Below are positions 17,401 to 27,100 of a stretch of 64,000 bases of DNA, piece after piece. Location of the stretch: assembly GCF_019670005.1 (NCBI RefSeq), contig NZ_AP019783.1:3994150-4058149 (forward strand), in the 5' to 3' direction. The position numbers and the translations under genes were made by a program. The notes below the pieces were generated by a model, which searched no databases, was not told the DNA's origin, and saw only the letters and a list, made by a program, of their open reading frames with translations. Position 1 is the first letter of the stretch. Every line of letters begins with the position of its first letter. Source of the stretch: Methylomagnum ishizawai (GTDB lineage: Bacteria; Pseudomonadota; Gammaproteobacteria; Methylococcales; Methylococcaceae).

Positions 17401-17835
17401 ATGAGCGACTACCATTACTCGAAACATATTTCGGGAGCGACGACCTACCACGAAGGGAGCTTGATTAATTGTTACGATGCCGATATCAGCGCCAGAGGCA
17501 GTTTCATACCCGCGCCCACCTTCACGGCGGAGGGATTTAATTGCGACACGAGCGCGAAAGTGGTCTCGGCAGGTTCCGCCACGGTAGTGATTGACCAACT
17601 GACCGCGGAAACGGTGGAATTCACGGTTCAGAGCTCGGCCACGATGCATATCAAGGCGCTTAACGTGAAGACGGCCACGATTTTGGTTGAGGCCAGCGCC
17701 ACTTTGCAGATTGATGGCGGGCAGGTCGGCAATATAAGCGGCACGGTCCAGGGAGCCAGCACCGGGGTATGCAAAGCCGTGATCACCGGCAGGGACGACG
17801 TCCAGGTCAAAGACGCTTCGACCTGGAACGCTTGA
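17401..17835 (+). CDS. Orphan repetitive beta-rich protein (head-GIN/DUF2807-like)
   Basis: I do not recognise a named family with certainty. The 144-aa product is built of alternating Ser/Thr/Ala/Val stretches, for example AKVVSAGSATVVIDQLTAE, FTVQSSATMHIKALNV and ILVEASATLQIDGGQV, spaced about 20 residues apart. This pattern predicts a short right-handed beta-solenoid like the head-GIN (DUF2807) domains. There is no signal peptide, no membrane segment and only two cysteines. The ATG at 17401 has GGAG nine bases upstream; an earlier TTG at 17344 is less likely. It is alone, with long non-coding DNA on both sides. Confidence 0.6.
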   Translation: MSDYHYSKHISGATTYHEGSLINCYDADISARGSFIPAPTFTAEGFNCDTSAKVVSAGSATVVIDQLTAETVEFTVQSSATMHIKALNVKTATILVEASATLQIDGGQVGNISGTVQGASTGVCKAVITGRDDVQVKDASTWNA

Positions 17836-18258
17836 ATCCATAACCACCGCTGACGCATCGCCCGCGTGGGGCGGCGCTATCGCGCGTACGCCCCACCGTT
17901 ACCGGCCAAGGGCTTCAGCCCGTGCCGGTGCGACCAGTACGGCGTAATCAGGCCCTTGGCCGGACTTCTTCCAGTCCTGGCCCCCCTCGCAACGGTCTTT
18001 CCACCCATAGGGCTGTGTCTTAAGCCACACATCAGTCCCATATCGCGCCAAATCCCATAGATACGGGTCGCCCACCAAAACAACCGGCCCCTGCCGCCGC
18101 CGAACCGCTCCGCCCCGCGCCTCCACCTTGGTGCGTTTATTGCTGTCGGATTGCCCACACTGGATGTATGGGATGGCCTCCTCCCGCCAACCCCGCCCCC
18201 GGCAGGGCGAACCCAGGTCCGCACCTCGTCCCAAGCCCCCCGAAACACTGATACGCCC
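17836..18258. other. Intergenic region before the di-heme cytochrome gene
   Basis: No gene is called in these 423 bases. It contains a 12-bp perfect inverted repeat (separate entry) and a 123-codon minus-strand frame (17899-18270) with mixed composition that I could not assign. The last 100 bases should hold the cytochrome promoter, but I see no clear -35/-10 pair. Confidence 0.5.
17902..17963. repeat. 12-bp inverted repeat with 38-base spacer
   Basis: CCGGCCAAGGGC at 17902-17913 is matched exactly in reverse complement by GCCCTTGGCCGG at 17952-17963. It may be a terminator-like structure for the orphan gene ending at 17835 or the edge of a small dispersed element; no T-tract follows. Confidence 0.45.
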
Positions 18259-20337
18259 ATGAAGCACCACAAACTACTCGTCACCGCCGCCCTGGCCGGC
18301 CTTTGGGGTTTCGCCCTGTTCGGCCCGCGCAGCCCGGAACCCTTGTTCACCGGCCACGGCGACCCCGCCGCGCTGGGCCGCTTGTTCGACCGCTGGGCAG
18401 CGGGCCAGCGGGAAGACGGCAACCGGCGGATGGTCGTGGGGCTAGCGCCCACCTGGGCCTTGTCGAAAGCCACCGCCGCCGCGGGCGGACGGGCCACGCT
18501 GGACTTGGCCGATGGCTGGATGCGGGTCGAGGCCACCGGGCTTCCGGCGGGCACGGCCTACGAGGCTTGGCTGCTCGACCGCCACGCCCCGGCGCGGCCC
18601 GCCGCCTTCAAACTCGGCACCCTGGCCCCGGACGGCGCGGGATACGCGCTCTCCACCCGCCTGGACCGCGACCGCCAGGCCGGTTTCACCCTGGACGCCG
18701 TCGCCGTGGTCCGGGCCGGGGACGACCCCGCGGCCGCGGGCTTGTTGTCGGGTTCGCCCAGCCTGTTCCAACGGCTCCGCTACACCGGCCGGGACTGGGC
18801 GGCGGCGCGGATCGGCCCGCCCGGCGCGGACCAACCCCCGGCCCCCCCGGCCTTCGATTTCCTGCTGCCCAAAGTGGCGATGGCGGCCGGCGGCAACAAA
18901 CCCAGCCTGGAACAGTTGATCGCCCAAGGCCACAGGCTGTTCACCAAGGAAACCTTCGGCGGCAATGGGCGGACCTGCGCCACCTGCCACCGTCCCGACC
19001 ACAACCACACCATCGACCCCCAATACATCGCCAAACTGCCGCCCACCGATCCGCTGTTCGTGGCGGAAACCAACCCCGCCCTCAAGGACCTGGAGAAACC
19101 GGCCTTGCTGCGGCAATTCGGCCTGTTCCTCGCCAACGTGGACGGCTTCGACAAACCCGGCGTGATGCGCGGCGCCCCGCATTTGCTGGCCCTGTCCACC
19201 TCGCTCGGGTTCGAGACCAAGGCCATGGGCGGGGAATTCCAGGAGGATTCGGATTATTTCGAGCAGAGCGGGCGAACGGCCCAGGCCGTCGGTTGGTCGC
19301 AGGACGGCGCCCCGGATGGAGGTTCGTTGCGCGATTTCGCCAAGGGCGCGGTGCGCCAGCATCTGCCGCGCACGCTGGCGCGGATCGAGGGCGTGGATTT
19401 CCGCCTGCCCACCGAGGCCGAACTCGACGCCCTGGAAGCCTACATGCTGTCCCTGGGCCGCGATACCGAGGTGATCCTGGCCGCGCTGAAATTCAAATCG
19501 CCGGTGGTGGAACGCGGCAAGGCGCTGTTCGACCAGAAGCAAAACCCGGTGGACGCCGGCCAACAGCCGGTGTTCGGCCAGAGCGCCAATTGCAATGGCT
19601 GCCATATGAACGCCGGGGCGATGAGTTCGACCACCCTCGCCAACCCGACCCGCGACACCGGGGTCGAGCGGATGCGCGATCAACTCCATCATCTGGCCGA
19701 CCCCACCGTGGCCTACGACGGCGGCTTCGGCCAGCAATTGCAGACCGATTGCGGCCCGGATTTCGACCGGGCCTGCTACAGCGACGGCAGCCTCGATCCA
19801 CGCGGCGTCCGGCCCGCCGCCCACCCGCGCCTGAACCGCTTCAACACGCCCTCCCTGATCGAAGCCGCCGACACCGCCCCGTTCTTCCACAACAACAGCG
19901 TCGCCACCCTGGAAGAGGCGGTGGCCTATTACAACACCGACAGCTTCAACAATTCGCCCGGCGCGTTCACTTCCAAAGGGGCCAACCGCCAGACCCATAT
20001 CGATTCCTCGCAGGTCCAGGCCGTGGCCTTGTTCCTGAGGTCCATCAACGCGCTGGAGAACATCCGCAGCGCCAACGCCCTCGACACCAAGGCCCTGGCC
20101 CTGCCGCAACCCCAGGCCGGGCAGATGGTCCATCTGGCGATGGCGGAAACCCAGGACGCCATCGAGGTGCTGCGCGGCGGGATGTTCATCCCGTTCCCGG
20201 ACGCGCTCGCCAAGCTGGAACAAGCCTACCAGTTGCAAAAACAGGCCCGCCGGGAAGCCTCCGACGCCCCCCGCAACGACCTCCTGAACCAAGCCCTGGC
20301 CCTGCGGACGGCGGCGCGGGCCGACATGGTGGAATAA
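18259..20337 (+). CDS. Di-heme cytochrome c peroxidase-like protein with extra N-terminal domain
   Basis: The 692-aa protein has an N-terminal hydrophobic segment (about 4-22), so it is exported. Residues 60-170 hold a domain with AYEAWLLDRHAP..AAFKLGTLAPDG, reminiscent of the anti-sigma-K (RskA) C-terminal fold. After residue 215 comes a cytochrome c peroxidase/MauG-like region with two heme-binding motifs, CATCH at 240-244 and CNGCH at 445-449. It probably acts in the periplasm or at the cell surface in electron transfer or peroxide/oxidative modification. The ATG at 18259 gives the signal sequence; upstream codons look non-native. The next gene encodes a secreted protein, a pairing that resembles the surface-associated di-heme cytochromes that accompany MopE/CorA in methanotrophs. 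That comparison is from memory of the families, not a search. Confidence 0.8.
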   Translation: MKHHKLLVTAALAGLWGFALFGPRSPEPLFTGHGDPAALGRLFDRWAAGQREDGNRRMVVGLAPTWALSKATAAAGGRATLDLADGWMRVEATGLPAGTAYEAWLLDRHAPARPAAFKLGTLAPDGAGYALSTRLDRDRQAGFTLDAVAVVRAGDDPAAAGLLSGSPSLFQRLRYTGRDWAAARIGPPGADQPPAPPAFDFLLPKVAMAAGGNKPSLEQLIAQGHRLFTKETFGGNGRTCATCHRPDHNHTIDPQYIAKLPPTDPLFVAETNPALKDLEKPALLRQFGLFLANVDGFDKPGVMRGAPHLLALSTSLGFETKAMGGEFQEDSDYFEQSGRTAQAVGWSQDGAPDGGSLRDFAKGAVRQHLPRTLARIEGVDFRLPTEAELDALEAYMLSLGRDTEVILAALKFKSPVVERGKALFDQKQNPVDAGQQPVFGQSANCNGCHMNAGAMSSTTLANPTRDTGVERMRDQLHHLADPTVAYDGGFGQQLQTDCGPDFDRACYSDGSLDPRGVRPAAHPRLNRFNTPSLIEAADTAPFFHNNSVATLEEAVAYYNTDSFNNSPGAFTSKGANRQTHIDSSQVQAVALFLRSINALENIRSANALDTKALALPQPQAGQMVHLAMAETQDAIEVLRGGMFIPFPDALAKLEQAYQLQKQARREASDAPRNDLLNQALALRTAARADMVE

Positions 20338-20659
20338 AGGTCGCCCGTGGCGGGACATCCGTGTCGTTTCCCCTTTGGGCCAAGCCCCCAGCGGCCCCGC
20401 CCTTCGGCGGGGTCCGCCCACACGATGCACGGCGGGTTGGATACGGCGTGCCATCGCTCCGGCCAGGCCGGGCTATGGGTTATAAGACACAATAAAACAT
20501 GTGATTTATATGGATATAGGCCATCCTGCCCGGATCAAGCCCTTGTTTTATCAGCCATTACTAATGGTACGTTTCTTGTCATCTTAATGGGGACCAGGCC
20601 CGCGGGCCGAATGGCCCCGCTCCTGGCCTCCACATAACAATTTTTGCCTCGAGAAACCC
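20338..20659. other. Intergenic region between cytochrome and secreted-protein genes
   Basis: The 322 bases hold no gene. The first 140 are GC-rich; 20480-20580 is unusually AT-rich for this genome and probably contains the promoter of the secreted-protein gene, so the two genes may be separately regulated. Confidence 0.45.
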
Positions 20660-21427
20660 ATGAGCAAACATACCTTCCTTTGCGCTTCCGTTCTGGCCGC
20701 CGCCTCCGCGTTTTCCATGTCCGCCCAGGCCGGGAATCCCACGGTCTACCTGCTGCCGAGTTCCGGCGGCGTGGGCATCCCCTACCACCTGGGCTTCTAC
20801 TTCGATGGCAGCGGCTCGGCCTCGGCCAAGAGCGACGACGTGCTGCCCGTCCTCGGCGATACGATCACCTCCACCGTGGGCAAGACCGCCTCCAAGTCCT
20901 GGTTCGGCGACCTCAACTACGACGCCAACGGCGACGGCGAGAAGACCCTGCTGGGCTGGACCCATAACAGCAAATGGGGCTTGGTGGACCTGACCGCCCT
21001 GCGCGCGGCGGGCTACAACCGCGCCACCGTGAGGATCACCGTGAGCCGCCTGGACGACGGCAACCACGACGTGGCCGACGCCGACGACGACTTGGTGCCC
21101 GCCACCACCGTATGGCGCGGCGTCGACCAGACCAGCGCCCAGAGCCACTGGTATCCCAACGCCTTCCAGCCCAACGAGAGCTACGAAGACCCGGTCGGCA
21201 GCGGCAACTACCGCAACTGGTGGTCGACCCTGGATGGCTATGGCTTGGAAGCCGTCAGCGCCACACCCATCTCCCCCCTCAAGAAAGTCATCGTTCTCCA
21301 GCCTTTCAAGTTGGATAAGAAGGACAACGCCATGAACGCGCTGACCTTCGTCATCGGCGGCAACGACTACTCGACCGCCAAGCACAGCGCGAACTTCCAG
21401 GTCCAGGTGGATGTGACCGCCAAGTAA
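20660..21427 (+). CDS. Secreted protein, candidate CorA/MopE-type copper-associated protein
   Basis: The 255-aa product has a classical signal peptide (MSKHTFLCASVLAAASAF..., cleavage likely after AQA at residue 25). The mature part is rich in Asp, Asn and Trp, with HNSKWGLVDLTALRAAGYNRATVRITVS and TVWRGVDQTSAQSHWYPNAFQPN. Mature histidines near tryptophans would suit metal binding, as in the copper-binding CorA and MopE proteins of methanotrophs. I infer this from the neighbouring di-heme cytochrome gene and general pattern; I cannot align the proteins here. Otherwise it is an exported protein of unknown function. No lipobox is present. Confidence 0.5.
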   Translation: MSKHTFLCASVLAAASAFSMSAQAGNPTVYLLPSSGGVGIPYHLGFYFDGSGSASAKSDDVLPVLGDTITSTVGKTASKSWFGDLNYDANGDGEKTLLGWTHNSKWGLVDLTALRAAGYNRATVRITVSRLDDGNHDVADADDDLVPATTVWRGVDQTSAQSHWYPNAFQPNESYEDPVGSGNYRNWWSTLDGYGLEAVSATPISPLKKVIVLQPFKLDKKDNAMNALTFVIGGNDYSTAKHSANFQVQVDVTAK

Positions 21428-21460
21428 TCGCGCCCAGGCACCGCCCGGCACCTAACAGCC

Positions 21461-21492
21461 CGGGGTCCGGCCGCCGCGCCGACCGGACCCCG
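21461..21492. terminator. Hairpin between convergent genes
   Basis: CGGGGTCCGG (21461-21470) pairs perfectly with CCGGACCCCG (21483-21492), a 10-bp stem with a 12-base loop. It lies between the stop codons of the secreted-protein gene and the GNAT gene and may end both transcripts. There is no T-tract. Confidence 0.55.
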
Positions 21493-21502
21493 CAGGCTCC
21501 CT

Positions 21503-21952
21503 TCAAGCGGGATATTTCCTGAGCGCCACCAGTTCAGTACGTCCCCACCCCAAATGCCCATAGAACCCCAAAGCCGCCGCGTTATTGCGGTCGGCCAGCA
21601 ATTGCAACCGGGTCCAGCCCTGCTCCACCGCCCAGGCCTCCGCCGCCGCCAACAACCGGCGGCCTATCCCCCGCCCCGCGTGATCCGGGGCCACCACCAC
21701 ATCCTCCACCCAGCCCACCGGCCCACCCTCGGCGGTGGACATCACCCCCTGCACCGAACACATGCCCACCACCCCGCCCCCGGACTCCGCCACCAGCACG
21801 CAATCCTTGGCGCTGGCGATCAAGAGTTCCAGGCCGCGCCGCTGTTTATCGGCGTCGCAGGCGAAATCGGCCTCGATGGCGAACAGGGTCGCGAGCAGGC
21901 GGACGAGTCCGTCCACATCGCGTGGCTCGGCGCGGCGGATCGATAGGTTCAT
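21503..21952 (-). CDS. GNAT-family N-acetyltransferase
   Basis: This 149-aa protein is a single GNAT domain. The acetyl-CoA-binding loop is visible as VVAPDHAGRGIGRRLL near residues 87-102, and the final motif as NNAAALGFYGHLGW. The substrate is unknown. The ATG at 21952 begins the family N-terminus MNLSIRRAEPRDVDGLVRLL; the longer upstream frame overlaps the next gene and is a shadow. It follows the regulator gene by 26 bases on the same strand and may be cotranscribed with it. Confidence 0.85.
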   Translation of the reverse strand: MNLSIRRAEPRDVDGLVRLLATLFAIEADFACDADKQRRGLELLIASAKDCVLVAESGGGVVGMCSVQGVMSTAEGGPVGWVEDVVVAPDHAGRGIGRRLLAAAEAWAVEQGWTRLQLLADRNNAAALGFYGHLGWGRTELVALRKYPA

Positions 21953-21978
21953 GGGAATCCTGGGTTGGGTGGGAAGGG

Positions 21979-22869
21979 TTAGAGCTTGACCACGGCCTGC
22001 ACGCTGCTGCCATCGCCGAGGTAGTCCAGTTGGTCGAAGCTGATCTTGCGGGCCAGGGCGATGCCCCGGCCATTGGGGTCGAAAATGCGCCCCGGATCGA
22101 AATCCAGGTATTTGTGCCAATCGAAGCCCGCGCCCTGGTCGCTGATGGTGAAGCACAGCCGGTCGGCCTCGCGTTCCACCACGACCTCGACCGTCTTGTC
22201 CAGGTGTTCCGGCAGGCCCAACCGCCGCTCGCATTCCGCCTGCAACCGCCCGGCCAGGATCAACTCGGATTTCTCCTGGTAGGAAATACCGAGATTACCA
22301 TGCTCCACCGCGTTGATCAGCAACTCCTGCAAGCCCGCCGCCGCCCGCAAGGGCTCGGGGCAGGCCTGGGCCAGCCCCCCGGCCAACGCCTGCGCCTGCG
22401 CCAGGCTATGGAAGCGGAACCGCCCCGACTCCATGAACAGCAAGGTCCGTTCGGCCTTTTCCAGGGTTTCCCGCATCCGCCGGTAATCCCGGTATTGACC
22501 GACGGCGGCGTTGACGATGGCGAGCAGGACATCGGGTTGGAACGGCTTGGTCAGATAATAATAAGCCCCCCGGTCCAACCCCTCCTGGATACTCTTGGCA
22601 TCGTTGCTGGAGGTTTCCATCACCACCGGAATCTGGCTGAGCTGGGCCGTGGTTTTGATCCGCTGCAATAATTCCATGCCGCTGATCCCCGGCAATTCCC
22701 GGTCCAGCAGGATGGTTTCATAAGGCGGATCGCCCCCCCGCAACAAGGCCCAGGCCTGTTCCCCATCCGCCACGGCGCTCACCTGGATACCCCTTGAACC
22801 AAGGAATTCGGTGATGATGGTGGCGATGATTTCCTCATCCTCGACCAAGAGTACGTGTGCGGCTGTCAT
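21979..22869 (-). CDS. Response regulator with C-terminal anti-sigma-type ATPase domain
   Basis: The 296-aa protein has a receiver domain at residues 1-120 with phosphoacceptor D56 (LLDRELPG) and the switch lysine in YYLTKPF. A GHKL ATPase of the RsbW-like HATPase_c_2 type follows at about 150-295, with ELLINAVEHGN as the N-box and DQGAGFDW as the G1 box. Such proteins link phosphorelay input to partner-switch control of sigma factors or anti-anti-sigma proteins. No STAS partner is encoded next door. It lies between the HD-GYP regulator and the GNAT gene on the same strand. Confidence 0.85.
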   Translation of the reverse strand: MTAAHVLLVEDEEIIATIITEFLGSRGIQVSAVADGEQAWALLRGGDPPYETILLDRELPGISGMELLQRIKTTAQLSQIPVVMETSSNDAKSIQEGLDRGAYYYLTKPFQPDVLLAIVNAAVGQYRDYRRMRETLEKAERTLLFMESGRFRFHSLAQAQALAGGLAQACPEPLRAAAGLQELLINAVEHGNLGISYQEKSELILAGRLQAECERRLGLPEHLDKTVEVVVEREADRLCFTISDQGAGFDWHKYLDFDPGRIFDPNGRGIALARKISFDQLDYLGDGSSVQAVVKL

Positions 22870-22990
22870 GGCATGTTCCTGTGATTGGGTCCGGGGTTCG
22901 CGGAAGGCAGGGCCAAGGGATCGTCAAAGAATGTGCAGGGAGGACTATATCCATTCCATATACCGACAAAATACCCCGACGCAAAACACC

Positions 22991-24022
22991 CTAGCGGCTA
23001 TCTGGATACCACGTCCAGATCCTGAGCAATTCCGGCATCAATTCGGCGAAGAGCGGCACCAGGGAGGGGTCGAAAGCCTGCCCCGCCTGGGCTCGAATAT
23101 AGGCCATGGCGTCCTCGGGACTCCAGGCCCGTTTATAGGGGCGGACGCTGCTCAAGGCATCGTAGACATCGGCGATGGCGCAAATCCGGCCCTCGATGGG
23201 GATCGCCCCGCCCGCCAACCGCCGCGGATACCCCGTCCCGTCCCAACGCTCGTGATGGGTCAGGGCCACGGCGTGGGCCATGCGCAACAGGTCGGAATCA
23301 TGGTGGCCGATGATCTCCGCGCCGATCAAGGTATGGGTCTGCATCACCGTCCATTCGTCGGGGTCCAGCTTGCCCGGCTTGAGCAGGATGCGGTCGGGGA
23401 TGCCGATCTTGCCGACATCGTGCATGGGCGCGGCCTGCATCAGCAGTTCCGCCTCGGCCTCGGGGAAACCCGCCGCCAGGGCCAGGCGATGGGCCGCGTG
23501 GCTCATGCGGATGACATGCATCCCGGTTTCATTGTCGCGGTATTCGCTGGCCCGCCCCAGGCGGCGCACGATCTCCAGCCGGGTCTCCCGCAACTGCCGG
23601 GTGCGTTCCTGGACGCGGGCTTCCAGGGCGAGGTTCTGGCTGCGCAGGTCGAGATGGATGCGCACCCTTTGCCGGACGATGGCGGGATGGCTGGATTTGC
23701 GGAGATAGTCCACCGCCCCCAGGGCCAAGCCTTGTTCCTCGTCGCTCTCGCCGGCCTTGGCGGTGATGAAGATCACCGGAATGCCCCGGGTGAGCGGGTC
23801 GGCCTTCAGGCGGCGGCAGACCTCGTGGCCGCCCATCCCCGGCATCACCACGTCCAACAGGATCAGGCCGGGGGCGGGGTCGCCGCGCGCCAGGCGCAGG
23901 GCTCCGGTCCCGTCGGTGGCGAAGACGACCCGGTAATGCGGGCTGAGTATCCCCGCCAGAATATCGATATTGCCTGGGATATCGTCGACCACCAAAATGG
24001 TTTCAGCGAAGACCGGCCCCAT
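22991..24022 (-). CDS. HD-GYP response regulator (cyclic di-GMP phosphodiesterase)
   Basis: The 343-aa protein joins a receiver domain (1-125, phosphoacceptor D57 in LILLDVVMPGMGG) through a coiled linker to an HD-GYP domain. The catalytic signatures are intact: HD at 201-202 in MHDVGKIGIPD, HH at 257-258, and GYP at 264-266 in RWDGTGYPRRL. It should hydrolyse cyclic di-GMP when phosphorylated. The usual KP of the receiver is KS here (DYLRKSS). It stands between the hybrid kinase and the other regulator, all on the minus strand, so the kinase is its likely partner. Confidence 0.9.
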   Translation of the reverse strand: MGPVFAETILVVDDIPGNIDILAGILSPHYRVVFATDGTGALRLARGDPAPGLILLDVVMPGMGGHEVCRRLKADPLTRGIPVIFITAKAGESDEEQGLALGAVDYLRKSSHPAIVRQRVRIHLDLRSQNLALEARVQERTRQLRETRLEIVRRLGRASEYRDNETGMHVIRMSHAAHRLALAAGFPEAEAELLMQAAPMHDVGKIGIPDRILLKPGKLDPDEWTVMQTHTLIGAEIIGHHDSDLLRMAHAVALTHHERWDGTGYPRRLAGGAIPIEGRICAIADVYDALSSVRPYKRAWSPEDAMAYIRAQAGQAFDPSLVPLFAELMPELLRIWTWYPDSR

Positions 24023-24197
24023 GGATTCATACTCCCGCCCCAGAACACCCCGAGCGCCGCAGGAATACCGGGAATTCCGCCAAGAACCGCTGTTGGGGAG
24101 GGGTCAGAAATACCTTTTCCCGGACGCGGGCCTCGGCTTACCCCCAGGTGAATCCAACGGAACCGGAAAGCCAATACCGGCAAAAACCCCGACATTT

Positions 24198-27100
24198 TCA
24201 AATTTCAAGCATAGTAACTTTTCGCAGGAGCGTCAGGGCCCCCTCGAAGTCGTAGCGGTCCAGGCAGTGTTGGATCTCGGCGACCGCGCCGCCATCCAGT
24301 TGGCTGGACAACAGCGGCGACAACTCCTTGAAACAGGCGATGGCCGCAACATCGTGGGCCAGCAACAGCGCCGCCAAACGCCCGGATTCGGCCCGCAGGC
24401 GCGTCCGGTCGGGCGGTCCAGTCCCGGCGGAATCCCGCCCGTCTTCCTCCAAAACCGCCAAGCCCCGTGTCACGCCGCCCAGTTCTTCGCAGAGCGCCCG
24501 CAGGTCTTCCGCCACGGCGGCGGTGGGCCCATCACCGGCCAGGGCGGTCTCCAAGCGCGCCGCCAATTCGCCCAGGGGCTCGGCCCCCAACGACTTGGCC
24601 ACGCCCTTGAGGGAATGCGCCAGGCGCCGGGCGGTGCCGAATTCCCCGGCGTCCAGCGCGGCCCGGCAATCGCGCTCGAAATCGCGGCCATGGCTATCGC
24701 GGAATTTACGCAACAGGCGCAGGTAAAGCGGCGGGTTGCCGCCGGTGCGCCCCAAGCCGGCCTGGAGGTCGATGCCGGGCAAAACCGCGGGCAGGGCCGG
24801 CGGTTGGACGGAACCGGCGGCGGAGGGCGGTGCGTCCGCCGGCACGCCGCCCCGCGCCCTGGGCTTCACCCATTGCGCCAGCGCCCGGATCAGCTGGGGA
24901 ATATCCACCGGCTTCGACAGATAGGCGTTCATCCCGGCCTCCAGGCAGCGCTCGCGGTCATTGGCCATGGCGTGGGCGGTGAGCGCGATGATCGGCAGTT
25001 CCCGCAGATGGGCCTGCTTGCGCAGTTCGCGGGTGGCCTCGTAGCCGTCCATGATCGGCATCTGGCAATCCATCAGCACGGCCTCGGGCACGGCCCGCGC
25101 CACCGCCCGCAGCGCCTCGCGGCCATTCCCGGCCACGCGGGGCCGCATCCCCAGGTTTTGCAGGATATCCGCCATCATTTCGCGGTTGATCTCGGTATCC
25201 TCGACCAGGAGGATATCGGCCCCGGCCAGGGGCGCGGCCAGCTCGACGAGGGTGTCGCCGCCGCCGGGCGCCTCGCGGACGGGCTCCCGCGCCAGGCCCA
25301 GGCGGCCGCGCAGGGTTTCGCGCAAATGGCCGGACATGACCGGCTTGGCGAGCGCGGCCCCGCCCCCTTCCCAGGTCGGCGGGACCGCCGCAGGTGCGGC
25401 CATGGGGACGAGGTGCGTGATCGCGCCCGACCCGAGCCGGCGGCAAAACCGGCGGAGGCTTTCCACCCCGTCCAGGCCGGGCGGGTCCAGAGCCACCAAG
25501 GCGAACAGGTACCCCGGCGTTCCGCCGCCGGCCACCGCCGCCAAGGCGGCGGCGGTGGAGGCATGGGCATCGACCGCCATGCCCAGCGCGGCCAGTCGCT
25601 TCGCCAGCACCCGGCGGACGGTGGCGCTACCGTCGATGAGCAAGGCCCGCCGCCCCCGGCACTGCGCCCGCCACGCCTCGGGCCGGGGCGCGGCCTCCCG
25701 CCCCGGCAACCCCAGGCGCACGGTGAAATAAAAAGTGCTGCCCCGGCCGAACACGCTGTCCACCCCGATCCGTCCGCCCATGCTTTCCACCAGGCGCTTG
25801 CTGATGGCCAGCCCCAGCCCGGTGCCGCCGAAACGCCGGGTGGTCGAGGAATCGGCCTGGGAAAAGGCCGAGAACAACACGGCCCGATGCTCCGGGGTCA
25901 GGCCGATACCCTGGTCGCTCACCGCCACCCGCAACTCCACTTCCCGCCCGTGGTGGGCTTCCAAGTCCAGGGCCACCACCACTTCGCCGCGTTCGGAAAA
26001 CTTGATGGCGTTGCCGACCAGGTTCACCAGGATTTGCCCCAGCCGCAAGGGATCGCCCACCAAGACCTGGGGCAGGTTGTCGTCGGTGTCGAAGATCAGT
26101 TCCAAACCCCGCTCCATGGCCTGGCCGGCCAACAGGGTGGCGAGGTTGTCCAGCACCGGCTCCAGGCTGAATTCCATGGTCTCCAGGGTCAGCTTGCCGG
26201 CCTCGATCTTGGAGAAATCCAGGATGTCGTTGATGATCCTGAGCAGAGAATCCGCCGCCCGCCTGATTTTCTCCAGGTAACCGTGCTGGCGCTCGCCCGA
26301 CCCGGTCGCGAGGCATAGATCGGCCAGCCCCAGGATGGCGCTCATGGGCGTGCGGATTTCGTGGCTCATATTGGCGAGGAACACGCTTTTGGCGCGGCTG
26401 GCCTCCTCGGCCTCGGCGGCGCGGCGCGTCAGTTCGGCGTTGAGCTGGGCGATCTCCTGGTCGCGGGCCTTGCGCTCGCGGTTGTCGAACAGGATCGAGC
26501 GGCTCATCAGATAAGCCCCCGTGGCGTCGCGCACCGCCGTGGCGCTCAACAGCACGGGCAAAACGCCGCCATCCTTGCACACCAGGTCGTATTCCAGGTC
26601 CTTGACCCGCCCGGTGCGCTTGAAGCCAGGAAAGGTGGCGCGGAACAATTCGACGCTGGCGGGAACCAGGAATTCGGCGAAATTCCTGCCCAACACCTCT
26701 TCGCGCCCATAGCCCAACCAGGCCAGCTCGGTATCGTTGACCGCCATGAAGGTGCCGTCCGGTCCCAGCGAGTGGTAGCCGCAGGGGGCGTTGTTGTAGA
26801 GGTCGGCGATTTCCTCGGCGTGGACCAGGAGGGCGCGGTTGGCCTCGCGCAACTGCTCGGTGCGCTCGGCCACCAAATGCTCCAGGTGGTGGTGGTGGCG
26901 GTCCAGTTCCTCGATCATGCGGTGGCGCTGGGTGACATCGCGCACGATGCCGACCACCCGGTAGACCCGGCCCGCCGCGTCCCGCACCGGGGAACCCATA
27001 TCCTTGACCCAGCGGATATCGCCGTCGGGGCGGACGATGCGGTATTCGATATCGAAGCGCCCGGCCTTCAACCCCGCCACGAACTCGCGCCGGACCCTGG

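Noticed and set aside
17899-18270. 123-codon minus-strand frame
   Set aside because: It has no recognisable domain, and it overlaps the start of the cytochrome gene. Kept as an observation, not a gene.
18442-20454. 670-codon minus-strand frame opposite the cytochrome gene
   Set aside because: Shadow of the plus-strand gene, which has two CxxCH heme sites and a signal sequence.
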